DNA of 64,000 bases from Bacteroidales bacterium. Its GTDB lineage: Bacteria; Bacteroidota; Bacteroidia; Bacteroidales; F082. The DNA is taken from assembly GCA_024400455.1 (NCBI GenBank), contig JAKSMU010000007.1:110778-174777 (forward strand). Reading direction: 5' to 3'. Below, piece after piece: positions 17,992-24,357 of the stretch (positions are counted from its first letter, which is position 1; every line of letters begins with the position of its first letter). The notes beneath the pieces were generated by a model. That model ran no database searches, was not told where the DNA came from, and saw only the letters and a list, made by a program, of their open reading frames with translations. Both the position numbers and the translations under genes were made by a program.

Positions 17992-18249
17992 ATGAAATAC
18001 ACATTTTCAACAGGCGAAACCATTGAAACGGACCTTGTAGGGTTAAACCGTCTATTAGCGGAAAACCAACAGTATCTGGAAAATTATTTGGAAGTTTTTA
18101 ATTCGCTTGAAGACGATGAATATGTGGCGCGCGGCAATGGTTTTTGCGACCGAAAATACAGCGACGACTTTATTGAAGGCCAAATTGCCAAATACCAACA
18201 GCGGATTTCGGAAATCGAGGCTTGGATTGATGCATTTTCAAATGCATGA
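17992..18249 (+). CDS. Small protein of unknown function (85 residues)
   Basis: I do not recognise this protein. It is acidic, has no signal peptide or membrane segment, and looks mostly helical with an N-terminal beta-like stretch (YTFSTGETIETDL). Its C-terminal half (IEGQIAKYQQRISEIEAWIDAF) could form an amphipathic or coiled-coil helix. It starts 11 bases after yraN and is probably co-transcribed with it. Codon use looks like that of its neighbours, which supports a real gene. Confidence 0.6.
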   Translation: MKYTFSTGETIETDLVGLNRLLAENQQYLENYLEVFNSLEDDEYVARGNGFCDRKYSDDFIEGQIAKYQQRISEIEAWIDAFSNA

Positions 18250-18272
18250 TTCCCAATAATTTTATTGTCGTT

Positions 18273-18304
18273 TTTGTTTTGAAAGGTTTTTTAGTGTATT
18301 TTTG
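18273..18304 (+). promoter_or_regulatory. Promoter of the AGCS symporter gene, with -33 and -7 elements
   Basis: TTTG at 18273-18276 and TATTTTTG at 18297-18304 are 20 bases apart, the usual Bacteroidota -33/-7 spacing. The start codon is 20 bases downstream. Confidence 0.75.
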
Positions 18305-18315
18305 AACCTTTCAAA
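18278..18315. promoter_or_regulatory. Inverted repeat enclosing the -7 box of the symporter gene (putative operator)
   Basis: A perfect 11-base inverted repeat, TTTGAAAGGTT (18278-18288) and AACCTTTCAAA (18305-18315), brackets the -7 box with a 16-base spacer. A dimeric repressor bound here would block the promoter. No regulator gene is adjacent. Confidence 0.6.
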
Positions 18316-18324
18316 CAGTTTGTT

Positions 18325-19785
18325 ATGGATCATATTATAGAAACAATAAATGGTTTTGTGTGGAGCCCAGCCTTGGTAGTCCTGTGCCTTGTCGCTGCTC
18401 TGTACTTTTCGTTTGGAACGCGTTTCGTGCAAGTGCGTCGGTTTCGCGAGATGTTCAGATTGCTTTTTGCAAAAGACAAATCGCGCAAAGAGGGCATTTC
18501 ATCCTTTCAAGCTTTTGCTTTAGCCTTATCGGGACGTGTTGGCACGGGAAACATCGTCGGTGTGGCTACAGCCATTGGCTATGGTGGACCGGGTGCCATT
18601 GTATGGATGTGGATAATTGCTTTTTTTGGAGCAGGGACAGCATTCGCAGAAAGTACTTTGGCACAGATTTTCAAAGAAAGCCATAACGGGCAATACCGGG
18701 GTGGACCAGCCTATTATATCGAAAAAGGCCTGAATTGCAAATGGTTAGCGGTAGTATTTGCGTTGTGTGCTGTGATTGCCGCGGGGTTATTCTTGCCTCC
18801 GGTTCAAAGCAACGGAATAGCCTTGTCATTTGCCGACACCTTCCATGTTGAAGCATGGTGGGTGGGTTTGGCCGTGGCTTTATTAATAGGATTAGTCATT
18901 ATTGGAGGCGTGAAACGCATTGCAAATGTAGCGAAAATCGTAGCGCCAATTATGGCAGTAATTTATGTCATTTTATCTATCATCGTACTGATTTGTAATG
19001 CATCTGTAGTGCCATCGGTTTTTGTAGACATGATTCGCAGTGCGTTCGGCATGAACGAAGCCATTGGCGGCATTTTGGGCAGCACGATTGCTTGGGGCGT
19101 CAAACGAGGCATCTATTCCAATGAAGCGGGACAAGGAACAGGAGCCATCGTGGCAGCTGCGGCCAAGGTATCTCATCCTGTCAAGCAGGGCATGGTGCAG
19201 GCTTTTTCGGTTTACATCGACACATTGTTGGTTTGTACGGCAACGGCTGCAATGATTTTGGCTACCAAGACTTATAATGTTTTCGGACCGAATGGCGAAA
19301 TTCTGGTTGCTGCTCAAGGGGTTGCAGTGGCCGATCCAGGTGTGACCTATACTTCTGCAGCATTGGGCACTTTGTTAGGAGCAAAATGGGGAGGAGCCGT
19401 TATTTCAATCGCATTGTTTTTCTTTGCATTCACTACCATAATGGCTTACTATTATTATGCCGAAACCAATTTGGTTTATCTTTTTGGCAAAGGCCGGAAG
19501 GAAAAGCTTTTGATTTGGGTGTTGCGTTTCTGCTTGATTGGCGCGGTCTTCTTTGGCTCGCTGAAGGAAGCCAAAATCATTTGGGATTTGGGCGATATCG
19601 GTGTCGGAGCAATGGCTTGGATCAACATTATTTCCATCTTGCTTCTTTCGCGCGTTGCATTTAAGGCTCTCCGTTCCTACGAAAAACAGAAAAAAGAAGG
19701 CAAAGAACCTGTCTTCAATCCAAAAGAATTGAATATCAAGAACGCTGATTTTTGGGAAGAATATGAGAACAATAAAAATGAATGA
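18325..19785 (+). CDS. Alanine/glycine:cation symporter family protein (AGCS)
   Basis: 486 residues, about eleven membrane helices. It matches the AGCS family that imports alanine or glycine with Na+ or H+: GTGNIVGVATAIGYGGPGAIVWMW near residue 75, then RGGPAYYIEKGL and AWGVKRGIYSNEAGQGTGAI. The basic, hydrophilic C-terminus is cytoplasmic. It is transcribed alone from a good promoter with a candidate operator around the -7 box. A terminator-like hairpin begins within its last codons. Confidence 0.92.
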   Translation: MDHIIETINGFVWSPALVVLCLVAALYFSFGTRFVQVRRFREMFRLLFAKDKSRKEGISSFQAFALALSGRVGTGNIVGVATAIGYGGPGAIVWMWIIAFFGAGTAFAESTLAQIFKESHNGQYRGGPAYYIEKGLNCKWLAVVFALCAVIAAGLFLPPVQSNGIALSFADTFHVEAWWVGLAVALLIGLVIIGGVKRIANVAKIVAPIMAVIYVILSIIVLICNASVVPSVFVDMIRSAFGMNEAIGGILGSTIAWGVKRGIYSNEAGQGTGAIVAAAAKVSHPVKQGMVQAFSVYIDTLLVCTATAAMILATKTYNVFGPNGEILVAAQGVAVADPGVTYTSAALGTLLGAKWGGAVISIALFFFAFTTIMAYYYYAETNLVYLFGKGRKEKLLIWVLRFCLIGAVFFGSLKEAKIIWDLGDIGVGAMAWINIISILLLSRVAFKALRSYEKQKKEGKEPVFNPKELNIKNADFWEEYENNKNE

Positions 19786-19817
19786 CTACGGTTTGCTGGA
19801 AGCCATAGTCATTCATT
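19777..19817. terminator. Long hairpin spanning the symporter stop codon
   Basis: Fifteen-base arms (19777-19791 and 19803-19817), with one mismatch, pair around an 11-base loop. The stem includes the stop codon at 19783-19785 and lies between convergent genes. There is no long T-run, so it may stabilise the 3' end rather than terminate strongly. Confidence 0.55.
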
Positions 19818-19821
19818 GTGA

Positions 19822-20076
19822 TTAATCCATTTTAGCCAAAGCTTCTTTCAGTGCTTTTGCCAATTGGTCGGGGCAGGAGGTAGGCTTGAAGCCGCAACGT
19901 ATGCCTTCCAAGCGCTTGATGACTTCCTCGACAGGCATGCCTTCCACCAACCGGCAGATGCCTTGCGTGTTGCCGTCGCAGCCGTATTCGAATTCGACAT
20001 TTTTCAATATGCCGTCTTCAATTTCGAAATTAACGGCTTGGCTGCAAGTCCCTTGGTTTATGTGTCTGAACCTCAT
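19822..20076 (-). CDS. TSCPD domain protein (TIGR03905-like)
   Basis: 84 residues with five cysteines, including GTCSQAV, YGCDGNT, RCGFKP and the name-giving TSCPDQL near the C-terminus. This small domain occurs alone or at the C-terminus of some class II ribonucleotide reductases and may bind metal; its function is unknown. The start overlaps the stop of the ROK gene by four bases (ATGA), so the two are translationally coupled. Confidence 0.82.
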   Translation of the reverse strand: MRFRHINQGTCSQAVNFEIEDGILKNVEFEYGCDGNTQGICRLVEGMPVEEVIKRLEGIRCGFKPTSCPDQLAKALKEALAKMD

Positions 20077-21188
20077 TTCTGTTCTAATTTCTTTAGTCCT
20101 AACTGTTGGATGGCATAAGCATAAGCGCCAATGGCAACGGCTGATGATGTGCCAAGTTTCGTGACCCCAACGCCAACGCGTTTGTTAGGGTCGTACCAAA
20201 CCTCTTGGTCGCTGAATGGCACTCTGACCATCTTTCCGGATTTACTGGTGAAGCGAATCATTTCTTCTGCATCCATCAAGTTGATGGCAGTGGTTTCCAT
20301 GCGTGAGACTTGGTGTCCATTGAGGTCGGTGAATGGTTCGTTCATCTTTTCTATGAGTTTTGGCATAAAGACAGGCCATGCACCTGACAGTCCGCCACCG
20401 ATGACGATGATGCCGTCGACGAGTGAAACGGCATTGGCAAGGATGTCGGCCAATGCAGTGGCAAGTTCATCCCATGATTTCTGTGCGGCTTCCTTGTTGC
20501 CTTTCTGTTCGCCTGTGGCAATTTTGTAAATGTCGAATGGCTGTGGCGCTTCGTCGAATGGAATGCCAGCTTCGCGGGCGTAAACGCGGCGCACGGCACG
20601 TATGCTGACGCTATCTTCGGCACTCGTTGTGGCATAAAGCGGATTGCGTGCGCGGTTGATTTCGCCTCCTGCAGAATTGTCACCATTGAGCAAAACTTTG
20701 TCGATGACGATGCCGCCGCCGAAACCGGTGCCTAATGTCACGCCAAGCAGGTTCTTGTAACGCTTAGGGTTGCCTTGCTGTTCAAGGAGGTTGTTGACTT
20801 CAGGGAGCAAGCCACCGAGAGCTTCACCATAGGCAAACAGGTCGCCATCGTTATTGATGTAGACTGGCACCTGGAAGATGTTTTCAAGCATCTGCTTCAA
20901 CGGCACGCCACCCTTGAAAGTAGGGAGGTTCTCCAAATCGCCGATAATGCCATTAGGATAATCGGCAGGACCAGGGAAGCAGAAACTGATGGCTGAAGCT
21001 TTTGAACCGCATTTCTCTTCGCACATCTTGAACCCGTCGATGATTTTTTGCAAGACTTCTGACAAGGTTGGTGCTGCTGAAGGAATGGTAAATGGCTCGA
21101 TGATTTCGTGTGCATCATGCATGACCGAAAACTTGAATCCTGTGCCGCCGGCATCGAGGATGAAAATGACATCGTTTGCGTATTTCAT
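20073..21188 (-). CDS. ROK family sugar kinase-like protein
   Basis: 371 residues with the ROK/actin-like ATPase fold. The phosphate-binding loop is FILDAGGTGFKFSV; GVTLGTGFGGGIVID and IIVIGGGLSG are also present. The Cys-rich zinc motif of classical ROK repressors and glucokinases is absent, and the segment after the glycine loop reads GGEINRARNPLY instead of the usual GExGH. The substrate is therefore uncertain: glucose, N-acetylglucosamine or another sugar. It is the middle gene of an exosortase-ROK-TSCPD operon, 12 bases after the exosortase gene. Confidence 0.8.
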   Translation of the reverse strand: MKYANDVIFILDAGGTGFKFSVMHDAHEIIEPFTIPSAAPTLSEVLQKIIDGFKMCEEKCGSKASAISFCFPGPADYPNGIIGDLENLPTFKGGVPLKQMLENIFQVPVYINNDGDLFAYGEALGGLLPEVNNLLEQQGNPKRYKNLLGVTLGTGFGGGIVIDKVLLNGDNSAGGEINRARNPLYATTSAEDSVSIRAVRRVYAREAGIPFDEAPQPFDIYKIATGEQKGNKEAAQKSWDELATALADILANAVSLVDGIIVIGGGLSGAWPVFMPKLIEKMNEPFTDLNGHQVSRMETTAINLMDAEEMIRFTSKSGKMVRVPFSDQEVWYDPNKRVGVGVTKLGTSSAVAIGAYAYAIQQLGLKKLEQK

Positions 21189-21200
21189 AGTTATATTGTA

Positions 21201-21815
21201 TTAATTGTTTTGTTCGTTAGTCTGAGCATTTGCTTCTTTTTGTTTTGGATTCTTGAATTTCTCCACCCAAAGCACCCACATTAGGAAGATGATGAAATAG
21301 AAGAACACCTTAAAAATGTAGTCGTGTGCCAGATGGAAACTGTTTGGCCACGGAATCTGCATCATCAGTACGCCGCAAATGCGGACGACATTGGTCCATT
21401 CAATGATTACTAATCCTGCCGGAATAAACCATGCCTTGTGTTTCCAAGGACCTGGAAACAAAAGCATGAGGAAAAGCCAGTGGCACCATTGTTTCAAGCT
21501 GGCACATTCAGGTGCAATGATGACCCTTGCCCAACCGCCGTCGCTGTTTGGCGTGGCAATGAGACGCATGTCGTTGATAGTAGTGATGTCAATCCTGAAA
21601 ATGTGTTCAAGCACCCAGCATGATTGGTTAAAGACCAGATTTACTGCCCATAATGACAAGTCGTCGATGGCTTTTTTAATTGGCCAATATTCCAAAGCCT
21701 GCCATCCAAGATAGAGGTAGTGGAATCCCAAAATCAATATGATGAAAAGCGCTACATTAACAGTGCTAGCGTTTTTCGGGTCTTTGCAGTATTTCTTGAT
21801 GTTTTCGATCAACAT
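21201..21815 (-). CDS. Exosortase/archaeosortase family transpeptidase-like membrane protein
   Basis: 204 residues, about five to six membrane helices. The exosortase catalytic triad is visible: Cys104 in APECASLKQW, Arg145 in TNVVRICGVL and His164 in LAHDYIFKV. Family members cleave a C-terminal sorting signal (PEP-CTERM-like) at the inner-membrane outer face. The size suits the short Bacteroidota forms such as XrtF. No PEP-CTERM-like substrate is encoded in this window, and the one clear sorted protein here uses a T9SS domain instead. It leads an operon with the ROK and TSCPD genes. Confidence 0.8.
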   Translation of the reverse strand: MLIENIKKYCKDPKNASTVNVALFIILILGFHYLYLGWQALEYWPIKKAIDDLSLWAVNLVFNQSCWVLEHIFRIDITTINDMRLIATPNSDGGWARVIIAPECASLKQWCHWLFLMLLFPGPWKHKAWFIPAGLVIIEWTNVVRICGVLMMQIPWPNSFHLAHDYIFKVFFYFIIFLMWVLWVEKFKNPKQKEANAQTNEQNN

Positions 21816-21853
21816 TGAGCCTTGTTTTGAGGCGATAAAAATAAGAAAAATTG

Positions 21854-21861
21854 TAATTTTG
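21854..21861 (+). promoter_or_regulatory. -7 promoter box of the mscS-like gene
   Basis: TAATTTTG matches TAnnTTTG, 21 bases before ATG 21883. It excludes the longer frame opening at 21739, which would run into the divergent exosortase gene. Confidence 0.65.
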
Positions 21862-21882
21862 CAGCTCCAAAATCTAATAAAA

Positions 21883-22791
21883 ATGGCAAATGACAGTATA
21901 ACTTCTCAAGTTGCAGCAACAATCCAGAATGATTCTACCATCGTTGAAATGGCAGAAACAATTGAAAAAGTGAAAGATACGCCTATTTCGGAATGGTTGC
22001 CGAAATTGGTTGACAACTATCTCGTCCCATTGGGACTCAAATTGCTTGTCGCTTTCTTGATCCTTATCGTTGGCCGTTGGCTTGTTAAACTGTTGAAAAA
22101 TGGTCTTAACCGCATTATGGAACGCCGCAACACGGATGCTTCTTTGCGCTCGTTTTTGGGTAGTTTGATTTCAGTTTTGCTGAATTTCATACTTATTATC
22201 ATTATTATCAGCGTTTTGGGTATCAATACGAGCTCGTTGGTCGCATTGCTGGCATCGGCAGGATTAGCCGTTGGCATGGCATTGAGCGGCACTTTGCAGA
22301 ATTTTGCGGGTGGTGTCATCATCATGCTTTTCCGTCCGTTTAAGGTTGGCGATTACATCTCGGCTCAAGGTCAAGAAGGCGTCGTCAAGGAAATACAGAT
22401 TTTTAATACGATTATTCAAACTCTTGATAATAAAGTCGTTACTATTCCGAATGGAATCCTTTCAACAGGCATTATGACTAATTTCGCTAAAGAGGAAACC
22501 CGTCGTGTCGACTGGTCTTTTTCCATCTCTTATGGTGATGATTACGATAAGGCAAAAACCGTACTGAAACGGCTTTGCGATGAAGATGAACGCATTCTGA
22601 AACAACCTGAAGTCTTTGTTGAGATAGGCAAACTGAACGAAAGTTCTGTCGACATCACTGTGCGTGCGTGGGTAAAGACCGCTGATTATTGGGGCGTTTT
22701 CTTCAGCATGAACGAAAAGGTCTACAAGACTTTCCCGACGGAAGGTCTGCATTTGCCTTTCCCGCAAATGGATGTGCATGTGAAGCAATGA
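21883..22791 (+). CDS. Small-conductance mechanosensitive channel (MscS family)
   Basis: 302 residues. A hydrophilic N-terminal stretch precedes three membrane helices; the pore helix ends in the glycine/alanine pattern LASAGLAVGMALSGTLQNFAGG typical of MscS. The cytoplasmic beta domain follows (RPFKVGDYISAQGQEGVVKEI, VVTIPNGIL). The channel relieves turgor after osmotic downshift. The start is ATG 21883, set by the promoter box. Its stop codon TGA directly abuts the stop of the convergent gtrA-like gene (TGATCA), leaving no terminator between them. Confidence 0.92.
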   Translation: MANDSITSQVAATIQNDSTIVEMAETIEKVKDTPISEWLPKLVDNYLVPLGLKLLVAFLILIVGRWLVKLLKNGLNRIMERRNTDASLRSFLGSLISVLLNFILIIIIISVLGINTSSLVALLASAGLAVGMALSGTLQNFAGGVIIMLFRPFKVGDYISAQGQEGVVKEIQIFNTIIQTLDNKVVTIPNGILSTGIMTNFAKEETRRVDWSFSISYGDDYDKAKTVLKRLCDEDERILKQPEVFVEIGKLNESSVDITVRAWVKTADYWGVFFSMNEKVYKTFPTEGLHLPFPQMDVHVKQ

Positions 22792-23196
22792 TCAGGAATC
22801 CTTCTTGCGGAAGGTGATGAAGTTGTCGAGCAGAAAAAGAATCAAGGCAACTGTCAGCACCGAACAACCTTTAGCCAGCAGGTTGCTGAATCCTAATCTT
22901 TCAATCAAAATGCCGAGGGTCAGTGAACTGACGCCCAAGCCTAGCAGCTGTACCATATAGAATACCAGAAATCGCAGCAAGATGCGGTTTTCGACCTTGT
23001 AGTTGATGTTTTTGTTGAGCAGGAAACTGCAAATGATTCCTGTGTGGAAACTGATGGCATTGGCGCCTTGATAGGGAAGGAAATGATTGAGAATCCAAAA
23101 GATGCAGAAATCCACCCCTGTACTGATGGTGCCAAACGCCGCATACAAGATGAAATTTCGGTATTTCTGATATAAGTCTTGTAACTTCTGATTCAT
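22792..23196 (-). CDS. GtrA family membrane protein
   Basis: 134 residues with four hydrophobic helices and the GtrA hallmarks: FILYAAFGTISTGVDF at the first helix and FLLNKNINYK between helices two and three. GtrA-like proteins take part in moving lipid-linked sugars across the membrane for surface glycan decoration. The gene follows slyD by four bases and is probably expressed from its promoter. No dedicated glycosyltransferase is adjacent, so the substrate is unknown. Confidence 0.85.
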   Translation of the reverse strand: MNQKLQDLYQKYRNFILYAAFGTISTGVDFCIFWILNHFLPYQGANAISFHTGIICSFLLNKNINYKVENRILLRFLVFYMVQLLGLGVSSLTLGILIERLGFSNLLAKGCSVLTVALILFLLDNFITFRKKDS

Positions 23197-23200
23197 GGGA

Positions 23201-23767
23201 TTAATTGTGGCATGAGTCGCAATTCCCGCCTTCGCAGTTGTGTCCGTGTTCGTGATGATGGCAGTGGTGACCGTGGTTCTTGCGGTATTCCACTTCTTCG
23301 TCCATTTCCTCTATTGTGGGTTCACGCACTTCAAGGACTTTACCTTTAACGAACAGGCTGTGGCCTGCCAGTGGGTGGTTGAAGTCCATAACCACATGAT
23401 CTTCAAAGATTTCGATGATTTTACCATCGAAAGGATGGCCATTCTTGTCTTGCAACTTGATGATGTTGCCGACAACCAGCAGATCTTCGCGCATCTGGCC
23501 ATCTTCCATGAAGATGCTTAGAGGCGCTTCCATGACCTTTTCATCAGAATGCCAACCGAAAGCTTCGTCGGGTGCAATGGTAAATGCAAAGGAATCACCG
23601 GCTTCCAGACCTCTCAATCCGTCTGAGAAACTCTTCATGATGCGGCCAACGCCAAACATCATTACGCGTGGTTTATCTTCGGTAGCGCTTTCGAGGATTT
23701 CCCCGTTGGCATCGTCGGCCTGAATGGTATAAATCAGCTTGCCGACCTTCAAATCATCGATTTTCAT
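23201..23767 (-). CDS. slyD: FKBP-type peptidyl-prolyl isomerase SlyD
   Basis: 188 residues. The FKBP domain is split by an insert-in-flap chaperone domain as in SlyD ([46 protein letters not shown]). The tail is rich in His and Cys ([10 protein letters not shown] ... [11 protein letters not shown]), fitting nickel or zinc binding. I start at ATG 23767 because the -7 box at 23793-23800 would leave the upstream start at 23812 untranscribed. SlyD aids folding and, in some bacteria, nickel delivery to hydrogenase; here the only hydrogenase-like complex lacks nickel ligands. Confidence 0.9.
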   Translation of the reverse strand: MKIDDLKVGKLIYTIQADDANGEILESATEDKPRVMMFGVGRIMKSFSDGLRGLEAGDSFAFTIAPDEAFGWHSDEKVMEAPLSIFMEDGQMREDLLVVGNIIKLQDKNGHPFDGKIIEIFEDHVVMDFNHPLAGHSLFVKGKVLEVREPTIEEMDEEVEYRKNHGHHCHHHEHGHNCEGGNCDSCHN

Positions 23768-23792
23768 TTTTCGTGTGCGTCTTAATGGGCTG

Positions 23793-23800
23793 CAAATATA
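23793..23800 (-). promoter_or_regulatory. -7 promoter box of slyD (minus strand)
   Basis: Minus-strand TATATTTG matches TAnnTTTG, 25 bases before the slyD ATG. Confidence 0.65.
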
Positions 23801-23909
23801 GTGATTTTTCATATATTCAAAAGACCTTGAGCCCCCATCTGTATTATGATGGAACTGTTTTTTGGAATATTAATTTCATCGAAAAAACGAATCGTTTCAT
23901 ATTTTTTCC

Positions 23910-23917
23910 TACTTTTG
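23910..23917 (+). promoter_or_regulatory. Upstream -7 box for rpmB
   Basis: TACTTTTG matches TAnnTTTG. It is the first of two identical boxes 52 bases apart ahead of rpmB. Confidence 0.5.
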
Positions 23918-23961
23918 CCGCGATTTTTGAAGATAGGGGATTGTGGTATCGAAAAAAAGTG

Positions 23962-23969
23962 TACTTTTG
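23962..23969 (+). promoter_or_regulatory. Downstream -7 box for rpmB
   Basis: TACTTTTG with a TTG 18 bases upstream at 23941-23943. It lies about 50 bases before the rpmB ATG, leaving a short leader with a weak CCTTTT/AAAAGG stem. Confidence 0.65.
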
Positions 23970-24018
23970 CAGTCCCTTTTGGAAAAAGGCAATTGTTAAT
24001 TATAAAGGAAATAGAGTC

Positions 24019-24261
24019 ATGTCAAAAATTTGTCAAATTACAGGTAAAAAGACGATTACTGGTAACAACGTTTCTCACTCAAACAAGAGAACTAAGAGAA
24101 CATTCGAACCTAATCTGAAAATCAAGAAGTTCTACGTTCCGGAATGGGATGAATGGGTTGTCCTGAAGGTTTCTGCTGCTGGTCTCCGCACCATCAACAA
24201 GAAGGGCGTTTATGCTGCTATCATGGACGCTTCGGAAAAGGGTCATTTAAACCGTTGGTAA
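24019..24261 (+). CDS. rpmB: Large ribosomal subunit protein bL28
   Basis: 80 residues, full length for the family: [17 protein letters not shown], a basic middle, and a Bacteroidota-type end KGHLNRW. I start at ATG 24019; the frame is open upstream to 23773, but both promoters lie inside that stretch. As I recall, in many Bacteroidota rpmB is followed by rpmG and a DUF4295 gene. Here a terminator and then a TonB receptor follow, so the usual cluster is split. Confidence 0.95.
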   Translation: MSKICQITGKKTITGNNVSHSNKRTKRTFEPNLKIKKFYVPEWDEWVVLKVSAAGLRTINKKGVYAAIMDASEKGHLNRW

Positions 24262-24286
24262 TTCCGAATGTGAATTAAAAAGATAT

Positions 24287-24317
24287 AGCTGCTGTGCGTT
24301 GCGCAGCAGCTTTTTTT
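24287..24317 (+). terminator. Rho-independent terminator of rpmB
   Basis: An eleven-base stem AGCTGCTGTGC/GCGCAGCAGCT with a three-base loop is followed by T7. Confidence 0.92.
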
Positions 24318-24357
24318 GTTTGAAACAATATTTCCTGCAAATCATAGTTATCACAAC

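Noticed and set aside
17992..18249. The 85-residue protein with yraN as a toxin-antitoxin pair
   Set aside because: Neither protein matches a toxin or antitoxin family and there is no autoregulatory dyad upstream.
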